A stretch of DNA of 56,849 nucleotides, from NCBI RefSeq assembly GCF_000313135.1, contig NW_004457568.1, positions 1 to 56,849 of the forward strand, in the 5' to 3' direction. How positions within the stretch are numbered: the first letter of the stretch is position 1; each line of letters opens with the position of its first letter. The notes below the pieces were generated by a model. It was given only the letters and a program-made list of their open reading frames with translations. It did not search any database and was not told where the DNA came from. Positions 46,837 through 56,448 of this stretch are shown here, piece by piece. The DNA comes from Acanthamoeba castellanii str. Neff (lineage: Eukaryota > Discosea > Longamoebia > Acanthamoebidae). Both the position numbers and the translations under genes were made by a program.

Positions 46837-47936
46837 ATGGGCAGAGCCACCGCCGTGCTTTCCTACACACTTTCCCGCGTGGCCTTCGTCGCCACCCACG
46901 TGGTGTTCGCCTACTGGCTCAACTACCTCCTCAACGACCCGCTCAACCTCGGCCTTGTCACCCTCGACGCCAAGCCGCCTCTCCCGTACGTCACGTTTTG
47001 CCAGCTCTTCCTTTATTCGTCTTTTTTTATTGTTTTTATTTGGCTTGGCTGACGTGTGCTGGCCAATGGCGTGCCTCGTGTAGTGCGGGCCAGTGCGAGC
47101 ACTTCGTAGTGGGCAATGCGGTGAGCAACCTCCTCTGGTTCGCCCTGTGGTGGGGCACCCACTCCATCCTGGCCCGCAAGGCGGTCAAGCAGGCCCTCGG
47201 CCTGTGGGAGCACCCGCTTGAGCGGCCCCTCTTCGCCACCGTCGCCTGGGTGGCCTGGGGCCTCAACGTCCACACCTGGCGGCCGGTCGACACCTGCGCA
47301 GCCCCGTGGGACCCGCTGGCCGTGTCGCCCTACGTGTGGGCCGCTTCGGGCGCCGTGTTCGCCGCCGGCGTGGTGCTCATCGTCGGCCTGCTCTGGTCGC
47401 TCCCCGACCACGTCTTTGGCACGGCTCGCTACCAATACGACCAAGGTGCGTGTCACACCGCACACACGCACGACCGCACACGCATTCCACACATTCCATG
47501 AATGCTGATGACACGACACGCACGCCACGACGCGACACGACACACAGGCAAGCGGCCACATGGTGACTTGATCCTGAGGTTCCCGTACGGGTTGGTGAGA
47601 CACCCGGCCGCGGCTGGCTTCCTGTGGTGCTACGCGGTGCTGCCGGCGTGGACCGTCAACCACCTCTTCCTGGCCGGGCTGTGGATCACCTTCATCGTGG
47701 TGGCCACCGGGTTAGAGGAGGGCGGCCTCAAGGGCGACGACGAGTTCGGGCAGCGGTACGAGGCCTACCGACGCAGCGTGGCGGCCTTCCACCCGTCGTG
47801 GGCCGCGCTCAAGAACATCTTGGGCATCGCGCCGCTCAAGATTGTCGGAAGTAGCGGCAGCAAGAAGAAGAAATCGAATGGAGCGGCGAAGGAGAAGGAG
47901 GAGAGCGCAAGCAGCAAGAAGAAGAAGCAACCCTGA
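46837..47936 (+). CDS. Multi-pass membrane methyltransferase-like protein (NnrU/ICMT/MddA-type)
   Basis: Three exons run from ATG 46837 to a stop at 47934-47936. Several membrane helices are visible (VAFVATHVVFAYWLNYLL, NLLWFALWWGTHSILA, VWAASGAVFAAGVVLIVGLLW, FLAGLWITFIVVATGL). The C-terminal signature FPYGLVRHPAAAGF then GLEEGGL...FGQRYEAYRRSV matches the cofactor-binding end shared by isoprenylcysteine carboxyl methyltransferase, NnrU and methanethiol S-methyltransferase proteins. A Lys/Ser-rich tail follows. The methyl acceptor cannot be told from sequence. An in-frame ATG at 46753 is possible, but it adds a basic stretch before the first helix and seems less likely. Confidence 0.72.
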
Positions 47937-48499
47937 AGAGCTGGGGCAGTGTAATTAAGGAGCTCATGTGAATAAGCCTTTTCATCCTAGGCCTGGAAAT
48001 GGGGGGGGGGGAATCCCTCCACTACGTTGGAACAAGCGCCACCTTCCCTTCGAAGCAGAAGGTGCCATGTTCCCCCAATTAATCTATCTCTCATTTTGAT
48101 TGATTTTTAGCAATGTAGCCTTGGATCGCTGACGTCAGCGCGAAGCTCTGATAGGGCGGCTTTTCCGGCGGCATTTCTTGCGCCGGCAGGACGAAGAGGA
48201 GCCGAAAACTGCACCGAACAAGGGACAGACAACTCCCCTCGCCTCGGTCCTCCATGCGATCTGTGTGATGACTTGGTGGTCCACCACCAGCCATTCAACA
48301 CCCCCCAAGTCCGCCAAACGAGCTCGCTCTGGCCGCACACAACCAAACAACAACTCAACCCCCAACCACCAAACCATCAAGGTACAGCTAGCACGTGGCA
48401 ATGTTGGTTTCTACATGTTGACATTGTGCTAATGTAGTGTATGTGTATGTATGTATATATATATATATGAAAAAATAGTGTGAAGCAGAGCACAAATAC
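47937..48499. other. Intergenic region upstream of acyltransferase gene
   Basis: No gene is supported with confidence in these 563 bp. They contain a G10 run (48001-48010), the palindrome GCTGACGTCAGC (about 48129-48140, a CRE/ATF-type core) and an AT dinucleotide run (about 48454-48468) about 30 bp before the next ATG. A possible 5' UTR intron begins GTACAG near 48381. Confidence 0.35.
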
Positions 48500-51207
48500 A
48501 ATGGAGTTGCGAGGACGACCTGCGGCGATGACATGGGACACCGCCGGCCACAGCAGCAGCAGTGGCAGCAGTCACACGAATGGCGGGGGCGCGCACCACA
48601 CAGAGGTGGAGGTGACGATCGTGGGCGACCACGACTCCCCGGCGGAGAAGGAGGCGATGACGAGCCAGCTTGGGGGGCGAGCGCGGGGCGAGCGGTGGTA
48701 CGGCCTCGACTGGATTCGCTTCATTTGCATCTTCTACGTCGTCTTCGGACACACCTACAAGGTACTCCTCTCGCACGACCCGTGTACTCCGTTCGTGTCG
48801 TGTCGTGCCGTGCCGTGCACGCACACACGCCCGTTGCTGATGGCACGACACGCACGACACGCACAGATCAGTCAGTACGAGGCGGGAGGGTGGCGGGACA
48901 AGGACGAGCAGCACGAGCCCGGCCTCTACATCTATCGCGCCGTCTCCCTTGGCTACCACTGGTACGCCCACACACAAACGTTGCACTTTACACGATCACG
49001 CGACACGACACCAACGCTCGTGTGTGTGTCGTGTGTGTCGTGTGTGTCGTGTGTGTCGTGTGTGTCGTGTGTGTGTGTGTGTGTCGCACACAGGTGCGTG
49101 CCGATGCTGTTCTTCATTTCTGGGATCTCGATGAGCATCGGCGTGAATTCGTACCTGCGGAAGCAGCGCGAGAAGGAGAGGGCGATGGCCTTCTTCCACA
49201 CCGCCCTCCCGACGGCCCGCGAGAAGGTCGTCACCCACCTCGGCCTCGTCCTTGCCTCGTGCTGGCGCCTCTCCCACCTCCTCGCCATCGGCGTCCTCTT
49301 CAACATCATCCGCGTACACCCCTCCCTCGTCGCGCGTGCGCTCTGTGTGTGTGTGTGTGTGTGTGTGTGGCGTGTGCGACGAGTGTGTGCGTTCTCACCA
49401 CTTTATAACAACAGTGCGAGGTGGCGCCAATCGAGTGGGGCGGCGAGCACTCGCCCATCTACACGCCCGAAACCGGTACGTCGTATGCGTGTGGCTGTGG
49501 TGCGTGTGCGGCGAGTGTGCGATGATGGCTGATGTTTCGGTTGCGGTGACGGCGCGGTGCGGGGGTCTCAGAGACGGAGTGGGAGTACAAGCTGCGGTTC
49601 TGGGCGTGGTTGTTCGACTTCCACCCGGAGAAGGGCGGCTTCGTGCGAGCGGGCCTGTTCGGCATCATCGGGTCCCAGTGGTACACGCTCATCCTCATGG
49701 CCTTCATCGCACTCACGCTCCCGCTCGTCATGTGGATCAAGGTACGCCACACACCGCACACGCCACACACGCCCCACCGCACGCACACGACACGCACACG
49801 ACAGGACACTCACAAGCGCTCGATGTGTGGCCAGGACTCGCCCGAGACTGCTGACAAGTCGCAGCTGTTCGCGGTGCTGGGCGGGTTCGCCGGTGCGTCG
49901 GCCCTGGCCCTCCTCTGCCTCACCCCCATGGACCTCCCCGACATCGGTACCCCCACCCCCCGCACTCGCGCTCATCTCAAGAATGCGCGCGTGGCATGGC
50001 CTCACATTCTTTGGAATCCGCGGACACGCCCAGCGTACTTTGTGGCGGGCCTGTTCGTGCCGATGGTGGCCCTGGCGGCCTTCATGTACTGGCCCCACCG
50101 GTGCGACCTGCGCCTGGGCTTCTTCGCCTTCGTCGCCCTCTCCTGGGTCCTCTGCATCCGCAAACCCGACCCCAAGGGTAGTGCTCACCATTCCCCCCCC
50201 CCAACACCACGCGCTCATCCTTCGCTTTCTCTCTTTTTTTTCGTCGTGTAGAGCTCTTCTATCTGCAGTTCTTCATTTTCTTCGTGGTGGGCATCTACAC
50301 CGGAGAGGTACGCACTGGCCTCTCGTAGCGATCAACCGACACAGGTCATTAACAACGAACACGGCACACACACACACACGCACACACGGCACACACACAC
50401 ACACACACACGCACACACGGCACACACACACACACACACATCGCTGCAGTTTAAGAGTAAACTCTTCGACGAGCACAACACGCTCTTCGTATTCAGGGAC
50501 GGCAACAAGATGTTCGTGTGGCTCGTGTTCGTCTTCTGGAACGTGTTCCCGATCCTCTTCGAGAGCATGCTCTCCTCGATCCGCGGACCCTATCCCATCC
50601 ACAAACACTTCATCCGACGGTACCACTCCTCTCCTCAGTGTGGGTGAGCGTGTGCGGCACTGCGTGTGCGGTCAGGTGTGTGCGGTCGGTTGCTCACCTC
50701 CGGCGCGCGATGCAGGATCGGTTCGATGGCGGGCACGTGGATGGTGGTCGTGTGCCTGCTGGGCGCCGCCTTCCGGTTCGTGAACGCGCCGATGGTGCCC
50801 TTCCTCTACGACCACCTCTACCGCCTGGGCCTGTGGCTCTTTGTGTCCCACACCCTCGTCCTCACCCTCTGCTGGAAATACCGTACGCACACGATGACAC
50901 ACACACGACACACACGCTACACACGACACACACTGTGCGCGCCTGGTCGACGCTCATGCCATCCCTTCTCTGGCCAGTGTGGATCCCCATGGGCCTGTCG
51001 CTGATGGCACGCTTCTTCCTGGGCTGCCACGTCACGATCCTGCTCACCATCGCCCTGGTCAAGCTCGGCGCCGGCCTCGAGGCGGCCTTCAAGCGACGCA
51101 TGTTGTCCGCCGCCGACGGCAGCAAGCCCAAGGGTCCTGCCGCTTCGGTCGCTTCGGAGGCCTTCACAGCCGCCGGCCGCTTCCGCAGCGAGGCAGGCCT
51201 GCGCTGA
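48500..51207 (+). CDS. Acyltransferase-3 family membrane protein
   Basis: A multi-exon gene runs from ATG 48500 to a stop at 51205-51207. After a Ser/His-rich N-terminus comes GLDWIRFICIFYVVFGHTY, the first helix of acyltransferase-3 proteins with its conserved Arg and His. MLFFISGISMSIG is the second conserved helix. About ten membrane segments in all can be read, including LILMAFIALTLPLVMWI, LFAVLGGFAGASALALL, LQFFIFFVVGIYTGE and MFVWLVFVFWNVFPIL. A soluble tail ends the protein. Family members transfer acyl groups from acyl-CoA to carbohydrates or lipids across a membrane; the substrate here is unknown. Confidence 0.75.
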
Positions 51208-51686
51208 TGTCATTGCCTGCCTCTTGTCCAACCAGAAATCAAATAAACAGAAATCAAAGCCACGACGTCTAACCCCCCCCACATCTTCAAGATGCCCTAC
51301 GTAGGGCACCGAAATGCGCTGATGAATGACTATCACTGCCTTGGGACACTAGTGGGCGGTCACGACACTGTAAATCTACAAATGGGGCCGAAATGGGCAA
51401 AGATGGGACAGCGATGGGGTTTGGTTTGTAATTCTTTCTTTGGTCATCATTGTACACTCTCAATCTCTCACTCCACAGGCGAGTGGTCGAGAGAGAGGAG
51501 GCGAAGGGGAGGGAATCGGTAAGTTCGAATATCGAGCGAGCTTAATGGATGTAAAGCATGGAGGGAAAAAAGAGAAAGCAAGTAGCAGCGCGTCGTAGTC
51601 TGCTTGATCGAGAGAAGAGTCGAGTGCGTGCGATCTAGCAGGTTGGTGAAAAGAGTGTAGCGGCGGCGGAGTGGATCGTCATCGTC
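51208..51686. other. Convergent intergenic region
   Basis: No gene is seen between the 3' ends of the acyltransferase and five-SAP genes. AATAAA (51242-51247) is the likely polyadenylation signal for the former. A perfect 16-bp palindrome TGCCCTACGTAGGGCA sits at 51293-51308. Confidence 0.45.
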
Positions 51687-52577
51687 TTACTCGTCGCCGT
51701 TGCCGTTCTCCTCCTTCTTGCCCTTGCCCTTGGCGCTCGTGGAGGCGGCGCCCTTCTTGGCGGCAGCAGCCTTCTTGGTGGTGGCCTTCTTCTTCTTCTT
51801 GGCCTTCTCGGTCTTGTCGCCGGCCATGATGCCCTCGGTCTCGCCGGCGAGGTAGGCGAGGATGCGCTTGATGAGGACGGGCTTCTTGCCCGAGACCTTG
51901 ATGCCCTTGGACTTGACGAAGTCCCTGAGCTCCTCGACGTAGTAGTGCTGGAAGATCTCGTCGTAGGTGATTCCCTTCTCGAGGGCCTTCTTCTTGCCCA
52001 CATCGGTCTTCTGCTTCTTCTTCTTGGGGGCCTCGACGGGCTCGGCATCCTCCTGCGTGACGATGGCCTCGACGAGCTTCCTCTTGCTCGAGGTCTTGGC
52101 GGCCTGCTTGAGCTTGAGCTCCTCGGCCAGCGCGCGCAGCGACTCGACATCGAAGTTGCCAAAGTACCTCTCGGCGGCGAAGGTGCGAGCGGCCTCAGCG
52201 ATCGCCTTCTTGTCGGCCTTCACGTCAAAGTCCTCCGCGACGGCCTTGAGCGTATCGGCATCGACGGTCTCGAGGAATTCATCGAAGCCCGCAGACACGA
52301 CCTGCTCGGTGAGTCGCCTGGACAGCACCGATCGGCTGTTCTTGTTGTCCTCCTCCTTGAACGGCACCTTCGCCTTCTCGGCGACCGTCTTGAGCTGCGC
52401 GAGCGGCAGCGACGCGATGAAGACCTCGATGGCGTACGTGTCGATCTTGTCGCTGATGGCATCCACGATGTCCTTCTTCTTCAGCTTCTTCTTCTCCTCC
52501 TTCGCGGCGTGGGGATCGTCATGGTAGTACAGCTCCTCGAGCGTCTCCAGACCCAACGAATTCAAGACGGCAGTCAT
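51687..52577 (-). CDS. Intronless Lys-rich protein with five SAP-like repeats
   Basis: A single 296-aa exon, unusual among these intron-rich neighbours, suggests strong expression. Five helix-turn-helix segments share the pattern hxxLxxhAxxxxhxV...K+xhhxxh: residues ~5-45 (LETLEELYYHDD), 53-94 (LPLAQLKTVAEKAKVPF), 100-138 (DADTLKAVAEDFDVKA), 139-175 (FDVESLRALAEELKLK) and 206-244 (YYVEELRDFVKSKGIKVSGK). The last is a clear SAP motif; the others are weaker. The C-terminus is histone-H1-like (KKKKKATTKKAAAAKKG), then ENGNGDE. A chromatin or nucleic-acid-binding role is inferred. The upstream region has two E2F-like sites and an inverted CCAAT box. Confidence 0.78.
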   Translation of the reverse strand: MTAVLNSLGLETLEELYYHDDPHAAKEEKKKLKKKDIVDAISDKIDTYAIEVFIASLPLAQLKTVAEKAKVPFKEEDNKNSRSVLSRRLTEQVVSAGFDEFLETVDADTLKAVAEDFDVKADKKAIAEAARTFAAERYFGNFDVESLRALAEELKLKQAAKTSSKRKLVEAIVTQEDAEPVEAPKKKKQKTDVGKKKALEKGITYDEIFQHYYVEELRDFVKSKGIKVSGKKPVLIKRILAYLAGETEGIMAGDKTEKAKKKKKATTKKAAAAKKGAASTSAKGKGKKEENGNGDE

Positions 52578-52965
52578 TCTGTGTGTGGATGATGTGCAAG
52601 TGGCGCAGATGAAAGATTGGTCGATCGATTAACGAATCAGCGCTGATCGAGGGAGCAGTGGCCGTTAGAGACGCGAAGGGAGACGAAGAATAGAAGAGGG
52701 AAGACCGCGCGAGGGGCAACACCGGCCCAACGGGAAAAACCGCCACACGCTGCCATTGGTCAACACCGGAATGTGTTCCGCTAAGAATTTGAGAAACCTG
52801 AAATTCCTCACCATTTGGCGGGAACGACCAGAATTTGGCGCGCAAGTTGACAGTGACCGTTGAGACTGGCCACATCATCACCCAGGGTCCTCCAGGTATG
52901 CAGGAACTTGAGACCTAGTGCAAAAAGCTGAAGCATGCTGGAGACTGGTTGAACGGTAAAATGTG
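52578..52965 (-). promoter_or_regulatory. Promoter region of five-SAP gene with E2F-like sites
   Basis: Two plus-strand matches, TTTGGCGGGAA (52814-52824) and TTTGGCGCGCAA (52834-52845), lie about 240-270 bp upstream of the ATG; an inverted CCAAT (ATTGG, about 52754-52758) is closer. No gene is seen here. The arrangement resembles G1/S-regulated promoters of other eukaryotes; actual regulation is inferred. Confidence 0.45.
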
Positions 52966-53038
52966 TGGAGGTGACGGGTATCGATCCCGCTACCTAATGC
53001 ATGCAAAGCATTCGCTCTACCATGTGAGCTACACCCCC
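52966..53038 (-). tRNA. tRNA-Ala (anticodon UGC)
   Basis: This is a complete 73-nt cloverleaf on the minus strand. The acceptor stem GGGGGTG pairs with CACCTCC (one G-U). The D arm is GCTC/GAGC, the anticodon stem AATGC/GCATT with loop TTTGCAT (anticodon TGC), and the T arm GCGGG/CCCGT with loop ATCGATA. The discriminator base is A and no CCA is encoded. The G3-U70 pair, the alanine identity element, is present. There is no intron. A TTTT run at 52961-52958 gives a Pol III terminator. Confidence 0.95.
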
Positions 53039-53455
53039 TTCTTCAAGCACGGAGTTTCCCTTTTGCGTGCTGGCTTGACCACCGGCAAAGAGATTCAAGG
53101 ATCAAAAGAATGCACGATGTGCATTTCAGCGTCATTGAACAAACGAGGAGGTACGTGTTGTAGTTCTTCCACATCGCTTTGTAATTAGCTTTTGTAATTA
53201 AATTGGATGTTGTACCTCACCTTGCCACGCGATAAATGGTGCAATCATCGTAGCAGAGGTTGCACCACCGACACCAAGTGCACACCTACAGTGAGGCAAG
53301 AGCGAAGGTGACGATGAACATGCCGTCAATGAGGGCGGAAGCGCATTGTGAGTCTCCTCTCCCACACGTGTTGTGCTCTTGGTCAGTGCTCATGAATGGT
53401 GCTCACCTTGAGCCCGCCCCGCACACACGCTCACGCGCCGCTACGGCTATGATAG
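53039..53455. other. Region between tRNA-Ala and transporter remnant
   Basis: No supported gene. It may contain the lost first exon of the transporter remnant, but I could not identify one. Confidence 0.3.
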
Positions 53456-54268
53456 AACCTAGTGAAGGTGTGCCTGGGCAGCGGCATCCTGGGCCTCCCC
53501 TACGCCTTCTGGTGCGTGCGCACTGGTGCCTCTGAGTACTCACATTCTGCTAAGCTTCATTCAGTCTCTTTCAGTGGCCGGGTGGCTGGTGGATCCTCAC
53601 TCTCGCTAGCTTGATGGCCTTCGTCTCCGTAATCACTCGATGATCATGTTGGTGCAGGCCAAGAGGTGCGTGTTCCCTTGTCACATACACACCACACACA
53701 ATGCCATTTGGTGTCGTGTGCGCCCATTGATTGCGCCTCACTACAACACAGGCGGGCCGAGCAACTTGACCCACTTGACCCAAGTCCGCGTGCATGCTTT
53801 TCTAGTGTAATAGGTAAAACACACACACACACACACACACATCTTTCGCCAGTTGAAGCACATGCCGTTCGCGGCGATGCTCGTCAACGTGGCCATCCTG
53901 ACGAGCATTGTGGTGATCCTCACCGCCGCCTTCATCCAAATGGCCCACTAGTGGGGCGGGAGATGATTCGCACCACCCCGAGCCACCGCACGGCAAGAAG
54001 GAGCCCTTCGCCATGCTCGTGATCGTGGGCCTGATCATCGCGATCGCATCGACCTACCCGCTGCAGCTCTTCGTGGTGACCGACATCGCAGAGGAGGCCA
54101 TGTCCCAGCCCCGCCGGCTGTCGCCCCGCTGCCCCGGACTTTGGCCTGCTTATCGGTACCCAGAGGCGCACACGCACCACCGCATACGCACGACACGACA
54201 CCACACACTCATACGGCTCGTTGCGGCAGGCGCTCTGGGGTCGACGTCGCTGCAGTTCGACCTCCCGG
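53456..54268 (+). pseudogene. Decayed amino-acid transporter (AAAP/SLC36-38-like) fragment
   Basis: Fragments recognisable as an amino acid/auxin permease occur in order: NLVKVCLGSGILGLPYAFW (53456), WPGGWWILTLASLMAFVSV (about 53574), MLVQAKRRAEQLD (about 53648, then after an intron), MPFAAMLVNVAILTSIVVILTAAFIQ (about 53860), PFAMLVIVGLIIAIASTYPLQLFVV (about 54006) and STSLQFDLPG (about 54240). The second and third blocks are in different frames with a TGA between them. The fourth ends in an in-frame TAG at about 53949. No start exon and no C-terminal helices are found before the neighbouring minus-strand gene at 54300. Short introns could hide one lesion but not all; assembly errors are an alternative. 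Confidence 0.6.
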
Positions 54269-54299
54269 GTATGTACATGGCATGTTCTTTTATTGTTTG

Positions 54300-55301
54300 T
54301 CAACAAAAGAAGGGCTTTTTGTCCTGGATCTTGATCCACACGGCCTTTTGGTCTGCCTTTCGATGTGTTGGAGAGAAGTAGTCCAAGTCTTCGTCGCTCG
54401 AGATGATGTGCCGGCAGATGTTGACGCCGAGCAGGATCGCGAAGAACAGATAGCACAGAATGGACATCTGCGCAGCCAGACGCAGCCCCAGGTTGGTCGT
54501 AGTCACATTGAGGCAATGTATCAGGTTCACCTGCAACCAATAACAATCAGTATTGTCTTCTCTTTCCAACGTGCAAGTACGTAATAGGTTGGGATTATTT
54601 TTTTGGTGGTTGAGAGGTGTGACTGCAACCAGACTACCGGGGGGGGGGCGAACCTCGAGGACAGCGCACAGGAAAACCTTGCCGGCCATCTGCACGGCGA
54701 TGGCGCCCACAAAAAAGAGTCGATGGATGTCGGAGATCTCTACCTTCATGACGAAGTTGAAGGCGATGCAGAAGACGAGCGCCGCTAGGTTCGCAGCAAG
54801 GGACGCAAGGTAGGCGAAGATCCACATGGCTCGAGCGGCCGGGTGTTCGGGGAAGTTGGAGAACAGCTGGTACCCGTAGAAGACGTAGTTCGCCGCCAGC
54901 AGGTAAGCAGGTAGTGTGCACACGAGGGTCTTGGCGATGCTCTTCAGCGCGTCCCAGTTAGGGATGACGAGCCACAGGACCAGGTCGCACGCCAGAAGGA
55001 CACACGAGGAGACGGTGTAGACGATGCCGTTGTCCAGGCCGAAGATTGTGTTGCTCAAGCATTCGTCGTGGTCGATGAAGCCCCACACGATGTCCACCAG
55101 GGTGGCCGCGCCGACCAGCCCAACCAGCAAAGCCAGGCCGAAGAAGGAGAAGCAAGACCAGCAGTTAGGGTTGATGGCGAGAACCCGGCCTCCACGACGT
55201 ACGTCGCCATTCTGGGCTTCAATGTTGCCGGCAGAGGCAACGGAAGGGGGTGTAGGCTCCGAAGTGCTGCTTGCAGTCCCAACTGTGAGTTTGTCGTCCA
55301 T
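54300..55301 (-). CDS. Six-pass membrane protein of unknown function
   Basis: Two exons run from ATG 55301 to TGA 54302-54300. A phase-compatible intron lies at about 54538-54649 (donor after VLE, acceptor before VNLIHC). After a soluble N-terminus come about six hydrophobic helices: FFGLALLVGLVGAATLVDIV, VYTVSSCVLLACDLVLWLVI, CTLPAYLLAANYVFYGY, WIFAYLASLAANLAALVFCI, LFFVGAIAVQMAGKVFLCAV and MSILCYLFFAILLGVNIC. The tail is SSDEDLDYFSPTHRKADQKA. The family is not recognised; the arrangement is compatible with a small receptor or transporter-like protein. Further in-frame Met codons at 55346 could lengthen the N-terminus by 15 residues. Confidence 0.7.
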   Translation of the reverse strand: MDDKLTVGTASSTSEPTPPSVASAGNIEAQNGDVRRGGRVLAINPNCWSCFSFFGLALLVGLVGAATLVDIVWGFIDHDECLSNTIFGLDNGIVYTVSSCVLLACDLVLWLVIPNWDALKSIAKTLVCTLPAYLLAANYVFYGYQLFSNFPEHPAARAMWIFAYLASLAANLAALVFCIAFNFVMKVEISDIHRLFFVGAIAVQMAGKVFLCAVLEVRPPPGSLVAVTPLNHQKNNPNLLRTCTLEREDNTDCYWLQVNLIHCLNVTTTNLGLRLAAQMSILCYLFFAILLGVNICRHIISSDEDLDYFSPTHRKADQKAVWIKIQDKKPFFC

Positions 55302-55396
55302 GCTGGTGTGCTGATGTGGGTGTGGTGCGTGAACATTCTGTCTCAATGGCGCTCTTTTTTATCTGCCTGCAGCGTTATTTGGTGCTGCACGGAGAC

Positions 55397-55667
55397 AAAG
55401 ATGTTCACCAGGAGATAACCTAGCAGAGCAGCTGTTCATAAGGAGATGATAACCTTGCAACGAGACTGTTCACCAGGAGATGATAACCAAGTTGCACAGT
55501 ATTTCGTGATTGCCTTGTGTGAACAGAGTTGATGACCTTGCAGCGCAGCAGTTCACCAGGAGATGATGAAACCTTGCAGCGAGGGGGAGATCACCGGGTT
55601 ATCATGCTGCAAGGTTATCATCTCCTGGTGAACTGCTCTGCTAGGTTTTCTCCTGGTGAACATCTTT
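55397..55667. repeat. 271-bp fold-back element with nested direct and inverted repeats
   Basis: The outer arms 55397-55431 and 55633-55667 are inverted copies matching at 34 of 35 positions. The similarity continues inwards to about 55463 on the left and 55605 on the right. The unit GTTCACCAGGAGATGATAACC recurs in direct orientation at about 55403, 55434, 55468 and 55551, and inverted at about 55612-55632 and 55644-55660. GAC directly flanks both ends, a possible 3-bp target duplication. There is no coding capacity. It could be a small non-autonomous transposon or a cruciform-forming regulatory element between two divergent genes. Confidence 0.8.
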
Positions 55668-55776
55668 GACACGCCACGACCGAACGACGTTAAAAGCCGT
55701 CAAAGGGTGTTTGTTGAATCAAACCACAACCCACAGTCCCGCCCAACAGCAACACCTACCTCCAACCACCACTGCC

Positions 55777-56265
55777 ATGAACATCGAGATTCGCATCTCC
55801 AACCAGCCGCAAGCCAGCCTGGCGAACCTCTCTCCCTGCATCCAGATGCTGCTCAACTACTTCGAGGTGAAGGTCGGTCCCCTCCGGGGCGACATGGCTC
55901 CCATCTTCGACATGGACTTCACCGACGACACGAAGGCCCTCGTGTGCCTGCAACAGCGCTGCCTCCTGGGCCTGCTGCACTCGACCACCAAGAGCGACTC
56001 GACGAAGACCACCAACGTCCTTGCCGTGTACGTCGTGAGCGCGGGCATGCTTAACCTGAACGTCAACAATCAGTCCCTCAGCTCCTTCGCGAACCACAAG
56101 AGCGCAGCCAAGCTGCAAGACTCGATTCGCGCCTTGTGCAACCTGGCGAACATCAGCCCCGCCACCTACCCTGGCGTACGCAAGATGCTGCAGTCCTTCT
56201 CTCTCCTTACCGACGTGAGCACCGTCCAATACGAGAAGACCGACATGTTCGCCAGTTTGTGGTGA
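55777..56265 (+). CDS. Small single-exon protein of unknown function (162 aa)
   Basis: The frame from ATG 55777 to a stop at 56263-56265 has typical local codon use (strong G/C at third positions) and no low-complexity content, which supports it being real. I do not recognise the family. It begins MNIEIRISNQ and looks alpha/beta with no membrane segment; helices include LSPCIQMLLNYFEV and DSIRALCNLANIS. An in-frame upstream ATG at 55666 lies inside the end of the fold-back repeat and would add a Thr/Gln-rich stretch, so 55777 is preferred. AATAAA at 56303-56308 follows. Confidence 0.65.
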   Translation: MNIEIRISNQPQASLANLSPCIQMLLNYFEVKVGPLRGDMAPIFDMDFTDDTKALVCLQQRCLLGLLHSTTKSDSTKTTNVLAVYVVSAGMLNLNVNNQSLSSFANHKSAAKLQDSIRALCNLANISPATYPGVRKMLQSFSLLTDVSTVQYEKTDMFASLW

Positions 56266-56302
56266 GCCTGCTGCATTGTGCAGGTTTCCATGCCTTTGTG
56301 AG

Positions 56303-56308
56303 AATAAA
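56303..56308 (+). terminator. AATAAA polyadenylation signal
   Basis: It lies 38 bp after the stop codon of the 162-aa gene. Confidence 0.45.
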
Positions 56309-56448
56309 TGATCAACATGCATTCCGTTAGACACCTTCATCTTCTTCCACAAGAAGGGCAAAAATACCTCTGTCACTAAACACTATGTCTGTACATTTAT
56401 GTTGATTATAAACAAAACAAACCAGGGGGATTCCTCTTCTGCTTCACT

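Noticed and set aside
48091..48294. Minus-strand small frame ending ...IQGYIAKNQSK
   Set aside because: The end looks mildly protein-like, but there is no convincing start, splice or homologue; left as a possible small gene only.
48454..48468. AT dinucleotide run as a TATA box
   Set aside because: It is only about 30 bp before the ATG and is a simple repeat; position alone does not support a promoter call.
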